Source: an uncultured Clostridia bacterium (lineage in GTDB: Bacteria > Bacillota > Clostridia > Oscillospirales > CAG-272). Taken from it: 14,717 nucleotides of DNA. The notes below the pieces were generated by a model. It was given only the letters and a program-made list of their open reading frames with translations. It did not search any database and was not told the DNA's origin. Positions within the stretch are counted from its first letter, which is position 1; every line of letters begins with the position of its first letter. The position numbers and the translations under genes were made by a program. Below, piece by piece: positions 1 through 7,319 of this stretch. The stretch covers positions 1 through 14,717 of the forward strand of contig CAMOLD010000021.1 in NCBI GenBank assembly GCA_946618395.1, in the 5' to 3' direction.

Positions 1-614
1 AAGATCATGCCCGCGGATTCAAAGTAAAATTCATGCGCGGCCGCATGCGCTTCGCCTGCCGCGACCTTGCCCGAAAGCGCAAACAACGAATAAACGCTAT
101 AGCCAAACGCCGCCAGGGCGCCAAGAGAAACGAGCGTATCCATATTGGGGGCGCGGTGGATAACCCCTTTGAAGCCGCTGATAAAGAACTTTTGATTGAT
201 AACCATGATAACCGCCGAAAGAAGCAGTTGCATCATTCCAATAGCAACCGGGTCTTTCTCCAAAAACGGCGGCAACCGCCACCCCCACATGGAATGCCCC
301 ATGGAAAGATAGACCAGCGGAAGAAGAAAGACGAGCGACCAGATCAAGCGGCGCAAAAGGAGTGGGCTTTCTTTGTCGGCAAGCGCTTCGGTTTCGTTCG
401 CCGGCTTTTCGCCGTCTTCCTTTTGTTTGGCACCATATCCTGCCGCCTCGACCGCGGCAATGATTGCCTGCGGGCTTGCTGTTCCCTCTACGCCCATGGA
501 GTTAGTCAGCAGGCTGACCGAGCAGGCACTGACTCCTTCGACTGCCGAAACCGCTTTTTCTACCCTTGCCGAGCAGGCGGCGCAGCTCATGCCGCTGATT
601 TGATATTGCTCCAT
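1..614 (-). CDS. copA: Copper-translocating P-type ATPase, N-terminal part (CopA), runs off left edge
   Basis: This is the first 204 residues of a P1B-type ATPase that pumps Cu(I) out across the membrane; the rest lies beyond base 1. An N-terminal heavy-metal-associated domain carries GMSCAAC (Cys11 and Cys14 bind Cu(I)). A charged linker follows (about 63-88), then the first hydrophobic segments (about 89-104, 123-140 and 158-175). The stretch PNMDTLVSLGALAAF near 156-170 is typical of the CopA/CadA entrance helices. The CPC metal site, DKTG phosphorylation motif and ATP-binding domain would be in the missing part, so copper specificity rests on the CAAC domain and overall resemblance. The start ATG at 614 has a perfect AAGGAGG seven bases upstream. 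It lies 91 bases downstream of the BY-kinase gene. No CsoR, CopY or CopZ gene is visible, but the downstream side is cut off. Confidence 0.9.
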   Translation of the reverse strand, partial: MEQYQISGMSCAACSARVEKAVSAVEGVSACSVSLLTNSMGVEGTASPQAIIAAVEAAGYGAKQKEDGEKPANETEALADKESPLLLRRLIWSLVFLLPLVYLSMGHSMWGWRLPPFLEKDPVAIGMMQLLLSAVIMVINQKFFISGFKGVIHRAPNMDTLVSLGALAAFGYSVYSLFALSGKVAAGEAHAAAHEFYFESAGMI

Positions 615-635
615 CGAAGGTCCTCCTTTCTTTTG

Positions 636-664
636 CGGTTAGCGGTTGCTAATTCCGTTGTCAA
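636..664 (-). promoter_or_regulatory. Possible copA promoter region with dyad
   Basis: A perfect -35 hexamer TTGACA reads on the minus strand at 659-664. Seventeen bases further on, the -10 position (636-641, TAACCG) is a poor match, as expected for an activator-dependent metal promoter. A small inverted repeat TTAGC-GGTT-GCTAA lies at 639-652 between the -35 box and the start codon. No CopY box or CsoR-type G-tract palindrome is recognisable, so the regulator cannot be named. Confidence 0.3.
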
Positions 665-667
665 GTG

Positions 668-696
668 CAACCATGACCCAAACGAGCCATGGTTGC
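668..696. terminator. Hairpin between the BY-kinase gene and copA
   Basis: The arms GCAACCATG (668-676 side) and CATGGTTGC (688-696) form a perfect 9-bp stem with an 11-base loop, ten bases past the BY-kinase stop codon. In the minus direction the stem is followed by ACTTGACAACGG, which is not a good U-tract. In the plus direction it is followed by a T-rich run, but no plus-strand gene is there. It could be a weak terminator or 3' end stabiliser for the kinase transcript, or part of the copA control region. Confidence 0.45.
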
Positions 697-705
697 GTTG
701 TTTTC

Positions 706-2448
706 TTATTGCTTATCACTATTATCTTCGGGCTTTGCCTCTTCCTCGGCTGCCTCCTCGGTAACGGCTTTTTCATAGCTCGAATAGGATTTATACCGGT
801 TGTAATACCCGTATTTATAGTTGCGGTAATAGTGACCGTATTTGGTATAGCCTTCGGTGCGTTCGGGGTGCACGTCGGTGACCACGTAGCCGAAGATCTT
901 GGCGTCCTTGCTCAAAATGGTATCGGTGGTGTCGCGCAACAGGCGGCTGTCGGTATAGCCGGAACGAACAACGTAAATATACCCGGAAACCATATCCGAA
1001 ATGGCAAACATATCGGCAACCTCGCCAACAGGGGGAAGGTCAACCAAAATGTAGTCATACTCGGTCTTCCATTTTGCCAGCAACTCTTTCATGCGCGGGC
1101 TGGAAAGCAGGTCGATGGGGTTGGGGGGGAGTGTTCCGGAGGTGATGACATCCAAGCGGTCGTAAGAATGTTTCAAATCCGCCTCGTTCACATCCATTCC
1201 GGCAACCAAGTTGCTCAAGCCCACCTTATTGGGAACCGAGAAGATTTTATGAATCATCGGGCGGCGAAGGTCACCGTCCACCAAAAGGACCGTTTTATCA
1301 TACAGTTTGGAAAGCGAAACGGCAAGGTTTGCAAGCACGAAGCTCTTTCCGCTTCCGGCAATGGAGGAGGCAACGCCGATGACGCAACCCTTTTCGCCGG
1401 CGGCACAGAAGGCAACGTTTGTGCGCAGTTCGTGGAAACCTTCCTGAACCCGGAACGGCGCTTTTTCACGCAGGATCAGCTTTTGATCCACATGGGTTCC
1501 GAGCCGGTCGGCATTGCGCTTTGCCTTGCGACCCCATTTCTTTTCATCTTCCAGCGCCCAGTGTTGAATGGAGCCGATGATGGAATATTTGGGAGAAATT
1601 GCCTTGATGTCCGCCGCCGAATAGATGGTGGTATTCATGATGACCGCCAGGAGGAAGACACCATAAACGGCAACCGCAACAAAAATGGCAATGAACAGCG
1701 GATACCGGTAAATATCCGATTTGCTGTTTTCCTGAACACCCATGCGGGCTTTCTGAATCACCTTCATGGTTTTGGACTCGTGTGTGAGCGACATGGCGTC
1801 CGGCTGGTTGTTGACATCATCGCAGAAACGCGGCAACCAATCTTCCATTGCCATGGCAACGCGATAGGCGACTTCCTTATCTTTATTGGAGATTTTGATC
1901 TTCAATACCGCGCCCTCGTTGCTTGCGGTGATCATTTTTTGCACATTGCTTTTGCTGATTTTTTCAAATTTCTCCAGTTTTTGGATTTCTTCATTTTGGG
2001 CAACGCCGGCGTCGATTTTCCCCTGAATCAAATCCACCAACTGCTTGATATTATTCTCTTTTTCATAGGCAACTACAATCTCTTCAACCGAAGCATCGGA
2101 AACACTGCCGGAATATGCGTTTGTTTTTACAACGGTTGCGATTTTTTCCGCCAGCTGATCGCTGGTCGGGGCAACGGTGGCAATGACGCCCGCCATGGAT
2201 TCCGCGCCGTCGAGCATTGCGCTGGAATACAGACTTGTTGTGGTTGCCACATTGGAAATATAGAAATAGGATGTGGAAGAATACATTGGAACAAACTTCT
2301 TGTTAAAATACCAAAGCGAAAGTCCGCCCATCAATACCGCACCCAGAAGCATCCAATACCAGCAACGCTTGAAAACGTCCCACAAAAGGCGCAACGAAAT
2401 ACCGGACTGATTGCCTTCATTACTTACGTTTACTTCATTGTTTTCCAT
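706..2448 (-). CDS. Polysaccharide co-polymerase / bacterial tyrosine kinase (Wzc-like, CpsC-CpsD fusion)
   Basis: This 580-residue membrane protein joins a Wzz-type chain-length domain to a cytoplasmic BY-kinase domain, as in proteins that control capsule or exopolysaccharide export. Two hydrophobic segments (about 30-48 and 250-272) flank an extracytoplasmic region with helical stretches (about 140-175). The kinase half has Walker A AGSGKS (364-369), Walker A' VLLVDGDLRRP (387-397) and Walker B ILVDLPP (467-473). It ends in a cluster of 11 tyrosines between 534 and 558, the usual autophosphorylation tail, and then an acidic tail. Many Firmicutes split these domains into CpsC and CpsD; here they are one polypeptide. 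The start at 2448 has AAAGGA nine bases upstream and lies about 42 bases downstream of a strong promoter -10. No glycosyltransferase, flippase or phosphatase gene is adjacent, so the polymer it controls is unknown. Confidence 0.93.
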   Translation of the reverse strand: MENNEVNVSNEGNQSGISLRLLWDVFKRCWYWMLLGAVLMGGLSLWYFNKKFVPMYSSTSYFYISNVATTTSLYSSAMLDGAESMAGVIATVAPTSDQLAEKIATVVKTNAYSGSVSDASVEEIVVAYEKENNIKQLVDLIQGKIDAGVAQNEEIQKLEKFEKISKSNVQKMITASNEGAVLKIKISNKDKEVAYRVAMAMEDWLPRFCDDVNNQPDAMSLTHESKTMKVIQKARMGVQENSKSDIYRYPLFIAIFVAVAVYGVFLLAVIMNTTIYSAADIKAISPKYSIIGSIQHWALEDEKKWGRKAKRNADRLGTHVDQKLILREKAPFRVQEGFHELRTNVAFCAAGEKGCVIGVASSIAGSGKSFVLANLAVSLSKLYDKTVLLVDGDLRRPMIHKIFSVPNKVGLSNLVAGMDVNEADLKHSYDRLDVITSGTLPPNPIDLLSSPRMKELLAKWKTEYDYILVDLPPVGEVADMFAISDMVSGYIYVVRSGYTDSRLLRDTTDTILSKDAKIFGYVVTDVHPERTEGYTKYGHYYRNYKYGYYNRYKSYSSYEKAVTEEAAEEEAKPEDNSDKQ

Positions 2449-2497
2449 TGATCGTTTCCTTTTCTTGTATCGATTGTTGTAAGAAATAACCGATTAT

Positions 2498-2526
2498 ATT
2501 TTATCATATAAAGTATAGTTTGTCAA
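2498..2526 (-). promoter_or_regulatory. Strong sigma-A promoter of the BY-kinase gene
   Basis: TTGACA (minus strand, 2521-2526) is separated by exactly 17 bases from TAAAAT (2498-2503). The region is very AT-rich. Transcription would begin near 2490, giving a leader of about 40 bases before the start codon at 2448. This separates the kinase gene, and possibly copA, from the upstream S41-greA group. Confidence 0.8.
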
Positions 2527-2551
2527 CACGATTCCCGAAAAAAACGCAAAA

Positions 2552-3223
2552 TCAATTTCCCACCATGGACAAATAAAGCTGTTTTCCCCGGTCATATTGT
2601 TCCCCTGCCGCCGCCTTTCCGAAAACGGTTGGCTTGCCAAGGAGCAGATAAACCGGCTGATCCTCGGGAAAGATTTGACCGATTGCGGAAGAAAATTGCC
2701 GATAAAAAGCGGTTTTTTGCAAGCAAACGGCAACACCGTCCACTGCACCTGACGGCATTTGCGCACCGAAAAGCTCGGAAAGCGGAACCGCCCGGTCGGA
2801 CAAACCGGAATTTTCATACACATAAGGGCTGACAAGCCAGACGGAGCTTTCCCCCGTGCTGAAATAGTTGCTCAAATCCCGCTCGGCGTCCGCGCTCCGC
2901 CCATCCGAAAAAATGGTGAAGGTGACCAGTTGCGCGTTCTTTTTTCCATCCTTGTCATAGTCCTGCGCCAGCGTTTCCCCCAGCGCATGGCTGATTTCTT
3001 TGCTCTCCTCCGCGCTCAAAATACGGTTGCCGGCATACACCACCAGCGCATCATATTTTTCCTGCTTTGCGCATTGCACAACGCAAACGGTGACGGTGAA
3101 CAACACGAACAGCCCGATGATGATATGCCACTTATAGTGATACCACAAATTATCGAGCCATTTGAAAAATTTGGAATTTTGGGCGGGACTTGGGGGATTT
3201 TGAATCGGCTCTTTCGGATCCAT
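2552..3223 (-). CDS. Single-pass membrane protein of unknown function
   Basis: I cannot assign a function to this 223-residue protein. A proline-rich cytoplasmic head (1-16) is followed by an aromatic and basic stretch, FFKWLDNLWYHYKWH (19-33), and one transmembrane helix (about 34-52). The remaining roughly 170 residues probably lie outside the cell, because the basic residues precede the helix. The N-terminal W-Y-H-Y-K-W pattern next to a helix resembles, from memory, uncharacterised proteins of intestinal Clostridia. The start is set at 3223 because GGGGAG lies seven bases upstream. An in-frame ATG five codons earlier (3238) has only A/T-rich sequence before it. It follows greA by 26 bases and probably shares its transcript. 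No terminator is seen between its stop and the next promoter. Confidence 0.75.
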   Translation of the reverse strand: MDPKEPIQNPPSPAQNSKFFKWLDNLWYHYKWHIIIGLFVLFTVTVCVVQCAKQEKYDALVVYAGNRILSAEESKEISHALGETLAQDYDKDGKKNAQLVTFTIFSDGRSADAERDLSNYFSTGESSVWLVSPYVYENSGLSDRAVPLSELFGAQMPSGAVDGVAVCLQKTAFYRQFSSAIGQIFPEDQPVYLLLGKPTVFGKAAAGEQYDRGKQLYLSMVGN

Positions 3224-3249
3224 ATCCGCGCTCCCCATTTTATTATTTT

Positions 3250-3738
3250 TTACGCGTTGGTTCTACTGACCTTGAGAACCTTGATGCGAACCGTGCCGTT
3301 GGGCGTTTCGATTTCCTTCTCCTCGCCCTCGCGCATATCGATCAAACCTGCGCCGATGGGGGAAAGGTCGGAAATTTTGCCGGCAAACGGATCCGCCTCG
3401 TTGGAGCCGACCAGAGAATAGGTGATCTCGCCACCGAAATTATAATCGTAAACCTTGACGGTGGAGCCGAGACTGACAACGCTGGTATCAATGGTGGATT
3501 CATCGATGACAGCGGCGTTTTCAATTAGCTCTTCCAGCTCTTTGATGCGCGCCTCGTTAATTCCCTGCTCGTTTCTTGCGGCGTCATACTCGGAGTTCTC
3601 GGAAAGGTCTCCGAAAGAGCGCGCAACGGCAATATCGTTTTTGATTTTCTCCCGCAATTCGCCCTTGCGGTAGTTCAATTCGTTTAACAGCTCCTGATAA
3701 CCCTGTTGGGTATAAAGCGTTTTCTTTTCTCTTGCCAT
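3250..3738 (-). CDS. greA: Transcription elongation factor GreA
   Basis: GreA enters the secondary channel of RNA polymerase and stimulates cleavage of backtracked RNA. At 162 residues it has the usual length. An N-terminal coiled-coil hairpin (about 8-75) has at its tip FGDLSENSEYDAA, with the acidic pair Asp44 and Glu47 that coordinates the catalytic magnesium. The C-terminal FKBP-like globular domain (about 83-158) contains SPIGAGLI and a conserved EIETPNGT segment. The start ATG has AAGGAGA about nine bases upstream. It lies 62 bases downstream of the S41 protease gene and 26 bases upstream of the membrane-protein gene, so the three probably form an operon. Nothing is unusual in the protein itself. 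Confidence 0.98.
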   Translation of the reverse strand: MAREKKTLYTQQGYQELLNELNYRKGELREKIKNDIAVARSFGDLSENSEYDAARNEQGINEARIKELEELIENAAVIDESTIDTSVVSLGSTVKVYDYNFGGEITYSLVGSNEADPFAGKISDLSPIGAGLIDMREGEEKEIETPNGTVRIKVLKVSRTNA

Positions 3739-3773
3739 GGTTTGATTCTCCTTATTTGTGTTTTGTATTTGAA

Positions 3774-3789
3774 CCCCGTTGGTCCGGGG
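3774..3789. other. Short GC hairpin between the S41 protease gene and greA
   Basis: CCCCG and CGGGG pair around a six-base loop just after the S41 stop codon and before the greA ribosome binding site. The sequence after it is A-rich in the minus direction with no T-run, so termination is unlikely. It may act as an mRNA processing or stability element, or mean nothing. Confidence 0.25.
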
Positions 3790-3800
3790 ATGGATGCCGA

Positions 3801-5180
3801 TTATGAATTTGCGGTGAAATAGGCAACCGCCGCTTGCTGAATATCTTGCTCTTCCGAAAAATCAATGATGTTGTCGGGGGTAAAGCCGGTATCCTGGTAG
3901 CTTTGGTTGCCCGGAGTGAAACATTGGTAAACGGAGAAGCTGATATATCCCTTGAAATCCTTGAACGGGACTTCCGTGCTGGTTTGCGCAAGCCATTTGC
4001 CAAAGGTTGTTTGCCCAAAGGTGGCAATTCCTTTTTCCGAAAGGACCGCCGCAAAAACTTCCGCCGCGCTTTGGGTGTTTTGGTTGCAAAGCAACGCAAA
4101 GGACAAGCCGGAATACCGCCCGATTTGCTCCTCGGTTACGGAACAGGCTTCCTTTTCGCCGGTGTAGGTGCAGGGGACGCAGGAAACCGCCTGCAACGAG
4201 CCGTCCGCACGTTTTTCATAGTAGGCGGTATCTCCGTTTTGCAAAAAGCCGGAAAGCATGGCGCGAAGCGCAATCAGGCTGCCGCCGGGATTATCGCGAA
4301 CATCCAAAATGAATTTGGTTGCTCCCGCGGCACGGCATTCCTCGATTGCACGGTCAAACTGCGCCGGTGTATTGAACAGAAATTCCCGAATGCGGATGAT
4401 GGCGATGGTGAAATCACTTTCCAGACAATAGCCAACAACCGATTTTGTTTGCACCTGCCGGCGCTGACAGGTGACATTACGAATAGAAGAAGCCTCCCCT
4501 TGCTTGGAAAGGACGCGCAGGGTGACGTTGGTCCCCTCCTCGCCGCTGATCGCCAGCGTTGCTTTTTCATATCCGCCGAGTTCTTCGATAGTTTGCAGTT
4601 CCCCTTCACTGTTGCCGACGGCAATGATGCAGTCCCCGGCGGTCAACCCCTCCGCTTCCGCAGGGGAATTGGGAGAGACCGATTTGATGAACAATGCCGG
4701 CAGTTCGCTGCCCTCGTGGGAAACGGTGACGGAATATTGCGTGATTCCGATGCCAACAGTCTGACCGGAAAGCTGGGCAAGCCGGATGCGATACCCTTCC
4801 TCGGTATAGTAGGCGGCATATTTATCGCCACTTTCTTTTTTGTAAAGCTCAAACACTTTTTGCAAAAAATCCTGGGAGCTAACTTCGGCACCGAAAAGCG
4901 AGCGATCGCGCAAAAGCGACTCCAAAATTGCAAGGTTGCCTTCTTTTTCTTCGGTTTCTTGCTTTTTTTGCTCTTCCTCCATCCGTTGCTGTTCGGCAAT
5001 GGTGCGCAAATCGCGCTTGCGCTGTGCATCGGTTGCCAGAACATAGGTCAAAAGAATGGAAAAAATCAACAACAGTGCCGTTATCGAAAGGCAGGTCGGA
5101 ATCCAGAATTTTGCGCTTTTTTTGACCTGTGCCCAATCTTCACCGGGGAGAGTGACGCTTTTCTTTTTCTTGGGTTCCAT
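3801..5180 (-). CDS. S41-family C-terminal processing protease (CtpA/CtpB-like), membrane-anchored
   Basis: This 459-residue serine protease is anchored by one N-terminal helix (about 25-48), with its active domains outside the membrane. A charged, probably coiled-coil segment follows (about 52-85). Next come a PDZ-like domain (about 140-227, with SPNSPAEAEGLTAGD) and an S41 peptidase core with LDVRDNPGGS (about 302-311). The catalytic set matches the Ser-Lys-Gln triad of CtpB: Ser371 in NTQSAAE, Lys395 in TFGKW and Gln399 four residues later. A CVPC pair lies near 344-347 in the outside part. The start is set at the ATG with GGAAGGAGG just upstream. The gap of three or four bases is short, and a TTG codon 13 codons earlier has no ribosome binding site. 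It lies downstream of the regulator's hairpin and upstream of greA. CtpB processes sporulation proteins in Bacillus, but the substrate here is unknown. Confidence 0.92.
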   Translation of the reverse strand: MEPKKKKSVTLPGEDWAQVKKSAKFWIPTCLSITALLLIFSILLTYVLATDAQRKRDLRTIAEQQRMEEEQKKQETEEKEGNLAILESLLRDRSLFGAEVSSQDFLQKVFELYKKESGDKYAAYYTEEGYRIRLAQLSGQTVGIGITQYSVTVSHEGSELPALFIKSVSPNSPAEAEGLTAGDCIIAVGNSEGELQTIEELGGYEKATLAISGEEGTNVTLRVLSKQGEASSIRNVTCQRRQVQTKSVVGYCLESDFTIAIIRIREFLFNTPAQFDRAIEECRAAGATKFILDVRDNPGGSLIALRAMLSGFLQNGDTAYYEKRADGSLQAVSCVPCTYTGEKEACSVTEEQIGRYSGLSFALLCNQNTQSAAEVFAAVLSEKGIATFGQTTFGKWLAQTSTEVPFKDFKGYISFSVYQCFTPGNQSYQDTGFTPDNIIDFSEEQDIQQAAVAYFTANS

Positions 5181-5218
5181 AATCCTCCTTCCCGCTTCTT
5201 TAGGGAATGCAACAGACA

Positions 5219-5256
5219 AGCGAAATGCACCTTATTTGCAAAAGGTGCATTTCGCT
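5219..5256 (-). terminator. Perfect 15-bp hairpin, likely terminator of the CdaR/PucR-like gene
   Basis: AGCGAAATGCACCTT (5219-5233) and its exact complement (5242-5256) form an uninterrupted 15-bp stem with an 8-base loop, 20 bases past the regulator's stop codon. In the minus direction the stem is followed by TGTCTGTTG, a mixed rather than pure U-tract, so termination may be incomplete. No clear promoter for the S41-greA group exists in the short gap after it, so read-through may supply that operon. Confidence 0.65.
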
Positions 5257-5276
5257 CCGATTGATCCGAAAACGGC

Positions 5277-6362
5277 TCAGAATTTGATGGGTTTGGAATT
5301 GAGATATTTTTTGACCATGAGCGCCACCTTGAAGGTGATGGCATGCTCAAATTCGCGCAGATCCAGCCCGGTCAGCTTTCTGATTTTTTCCAGCCGGTAA
5401 ACCAGCGTGTTGCGGTGGACGAACAGTTTGCGCGAGGTTTCGGAAACGTTGAGGTTGTTTTCAAAGAAGCATTGAATGGTCAACAGCGTTTCGCGGTCAA
5501 GAGATTCGAGGCTTCCGCGCTTGAAAACCTCCTGCAAAAACATTTCGCAAAGCGTTGTGGGCAGCTGATAAATCAGACGCCCGATGCCGAGGTTCTCGTA
5601 GCTGAGAATGCTCTTCTCGGTTTCAAACACCTTGCCAACATCCAGTGCGACCTGCGCTTCCTTGTAGGCGCGCGCAAGATCCTTGATGTTATCCACAACG
5701 GTGGAAATACCGATGGAAACTTTGGTATAGAATTCGGTAGAGAGCGTGTCGGCAATGTTGGTGGCGATTTTTTCCATCTCGCGGCTGTCGGTGCCGGGTT
5801 TGATATACTTGACCAGTACAATGTCATGCTCGCCGACGCTGATTACATAGTCCTTTGCTTTATCCGGGAACATGTTTTGCAACATTTCAAACGGCATCAT
5901 ATCGGTTTTGCCGAAGAATTTGATGAGGAAGACCACGCGGGATTCCTCGGTGTTGAAATGCAGTTCCTTGGATTTGATATAAATATCGCTGGGGAGAATG
6001 TTATCCAGAATGATATTTTTGATGAAGGAACCTTTGTCGTATTTCTCGTCATACAGGTTTTTGATGTTTCCAAGCGAGATTGCCAACAGTTTGGACATTT
6101 TTTCCGCCATTTTATCCTCGCCTTCCACAAAGACGATGTAGTCGGATTTCAGCCCGCTTGTCAGGGTGCGATAGGTATAGCCGTTGATTGCGGTTACTTC
6201 GCCCGCATAGTTGAGCGCTTCCCGCACGCCCTGCTTGACCTCCCCGATCCGAACCAGCTCGGAGCAGGAAATGACAACGCCGGTTTCGTCGATGACACCA
6301 ATGACGCGGTCGATTGCATCCTTCATTTGGTGAATGACGCTCTGAAACAATTTGTTAGACAT
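5277..6362 (-). CDS. CdaR/PucR-family transcriptional regulator
   Basis: This 361-residue cytoplasmic DNA-binding protein has the layout of sugar-diacid regulators (CdaR type). The N-terminal half (about 5-130) resembles the diacid-recognition domain, with GVIDETGVVISCSELVRIG at 22-40. A middle region follows (about 135-270). The C-terminal PucR helix-turn-helix (about 298-355) is clear, with NLNVSETSRKLFVHRNTLVY at 303-322. The ligand cannot be read from the sequence, and no sugar-diacid catabolic gene is nearby, so it may be a global or envelope-related regulator. The start at 6362 has AGAGGAG eight bases upstream. It has its own promoter (6411-6439) behind a curved-looking A-tract region and ends at a strong hairpin, so it is probably one unit. 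Confidence 0.88.
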   Translation of the reverse strand: MSNKLFQSVIHQMKDAIDRVIGVIDETGVVISCSELVRIGEVKQGVREALNYAGEVTAINGYTYRTLTSGLKSDYIVFVEGEDKMAEKMSKLLAISLGNIKNLYDEKYDKGSFIKNIILDNILPSDIYIKSKELHFNTEESRVVFLIKFFGKTDMMPFEMLQNMFPDKAKDYVISVGEHDIVLVKYIKPGTDSREMEKIATNIADTLSTEFYTKVSIGISTVVDNIKDLARAYKEAQVALDVGKVFETEKSILSYENLGIGRLIYQLPTTLCEMFLQEVFKRGSLESLDRETLLTIQCFFENNLNVSETSRKLFVHRNTLVYRLEKIRKLTGLDLREFEHAITFKVALMVKKYLNSKPIKF

Positions 6363-6410
6363 GAACCATTCTCCTCTTTCAAAAAATTGAAAATGTGAAA
6401 AACTAACTGT

Positions 6411-6439
6411 ATTTTACACGAAAATTTGTCTTTTTTCAA
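6411..6439 (-). promoter_or_regulatory. Promoter of the CdaR/PucR-like regulator
   Basis: TTGAAA (minus strand, 6434-6439) is followed after 17 bases by TAAAAT (6411-6416), about 49 bases before the start codon. An AT-rich, A-tract-containing region lies immediately upstream (to about 6480) and could act as an UP element. Confidence 0.75.
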
Positions 6440-6479
6440 TAGGTTTTTCAATATTTTTCCTAAATTTTTTTATATTTTT
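6431..6479 (-). other. Phased A-tracts upstream of the regulator promoter
   Basis: Five runs of five to seven T on the plus strand (A on the minus strand) occur at 6431-6436, 6444-6448, 6454-6458, 6465-6471 and 6475-6479. Their centres are 9-12.5 bases apart, close to one helical turn, which predicts intrinsic bending. The innermost tract overlaps the -35 box. Confidence 0.55.
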
Positions 6480-6506
6480 CATACAATGTGCTGAAAAGGT
6501 TGCCGT

Positions 6507-6528
6507 CAAGCCGCACAAAAAAGGCTTG
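6507..6528 (-). terminator. Weak hairpin after rsmE
   Basis: CAAGCC and GGCTTG form a 6-bp stem with a 10-base loop that begins directly at the rsmE stop codon. The following minus-strand sequence has no T-run, so this is at best a weak terminator. Confidence 0.25.
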
Positions 6529-6529
6529 T

Positions 6530-7279
6530 TTAGCTCAATTCCAATTCGGCGCAAAGCATGGAAAGCGCAACGACCGGCGCCGTTTCGGCGCGCAGAATCC
6601 GTTTGCCAAGCCCGACGGGGATCCATCCGTTCTCTTTTGCCGCCTGCGCTTCCGCGCCGGAAAAGCCGCCCTCACTGCCGACAAGCAACGCAACGGTCGG
6701 ATTTTGGGGGAGCTTTCCGCGCGCCTGCCGCAAAACGGCGGGCAGAGGGGTTGTCCCTTCCCCTTCATAGCAAAACAGCGCAAGATTGTATTGGGAAGCC
6801 TCCTGCAAAACCGCTTTCAGACGGCGCGCAGGTTCCACAACCGGCAAAATTCCCCTGCCGCATTGTTTTGCCGCCTCGGCGGCAATGCGGTTTTGCCGCT
6901 CCGCTTTTTTATCGCCTTTTTCCTCGCGAATGCGGACCACGGAAAACTCGCTCTCAAACGGAACGATCCGGCAGGCGCCGCACTCTACGGCTTTTTGAAT
7001 GATCAAATCCAGCTTTTCCCCTTTGGGAAGCCCCTGATACAAAACGGCGGTATAGGGCGGCTCGGTGCTTGTGGGCGCTTCGGACTCCACCCTTGCCAGC
7101 ACACGGTCGGACAAAAAGTCGGTCAGGACACACTGATAATCGGTTCCCTGCTGATCGCAAACGGTGACAGATTCGCCTGCCGCCATGCGCAACGCGCGGG
7201 AAAGATGGTGGGCATCCTCGCCGGCAATGGTAACGATTCCATTTTGAATTTGCTCTTTTTCCACAAAAAAACGGGGCAT
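6530..7279 (-). CDS. rsmE: 16S rRNA (uracil-1498-N3)-methyltransferase RsmE
   Basis: RsmE is a SPOUT-class enzyme that transfers a methyl group from S-adenosylmethionine to N3 of U1498 in 16S rRNA of the 30S subunit. The 249-residue length is normal. The N-terminal PUA-like part (about 1-70) begins PRFFVE and contains EDAHHLSRALRM (21-32). The C-terminal trefoil-knot domain carries LLVGSEGGFS (199-208) and LGKRILRAETA (224-234), which form the cofactor site. The ORF can be extended 31 codons upstream, but the ATG at 7279 is chosen because AAGGAGA lies eight bases before it, the protein then begins as the family does, and the promoter lies inside the extension. PrmA, its common neighbour in other genomes, is absent here. 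Confidence 0.96.
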   Translation of the reverse strand: MPRFFVEKEQIQNGIVTIAGEDAHHLSRALRMAAGESVTVCDQQGTDYQCVLTDFLSDRVLARVESEAPTSTEPPYTAVLYQGLPKGEKLDLIIQKAVECGACRIVPFESEFSVVRIREEKGDKKAERQNRIAAEAAKQCGRGILPVVEPARRLKAVLQEASQYNLALFCYEGEGTTPLPAVLRQARGKLPQNPTVALLVGSEGGFSGAEAQAAKENGWIPVGLGKRILRAETAPVVALSMLCAELELS

Positions 7280-7319
7280 TTTTGCATTCTCCTTGCTCTT
7301 TTTTGGGAAGATTGCTTTT

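Noticed and set aside
646..2451. Long plus-strand open frame of about 600 codons
   Set aside because: It lies exactly antisense to the BY-kinase gene, has low-complexity composition with no recognisable domain, and no ribosome binding site. It results from the codon use of the real gene.
3834..5264. Long plus-strand open frame antisense to the S41 protease gene
   Set aside because: The minus strand encodes a protease with an intact catalytic triad; the plus frame shows no domain and has an odd amino-acid composition.
5343..6398. Long plus-strand open frame antisense to the CdaR/PucR-like regulator
   Set aside because: The minus-strand protein has a clear helix-turn-helix, promoter and ribosome binding site; the opposite frame has none of these.
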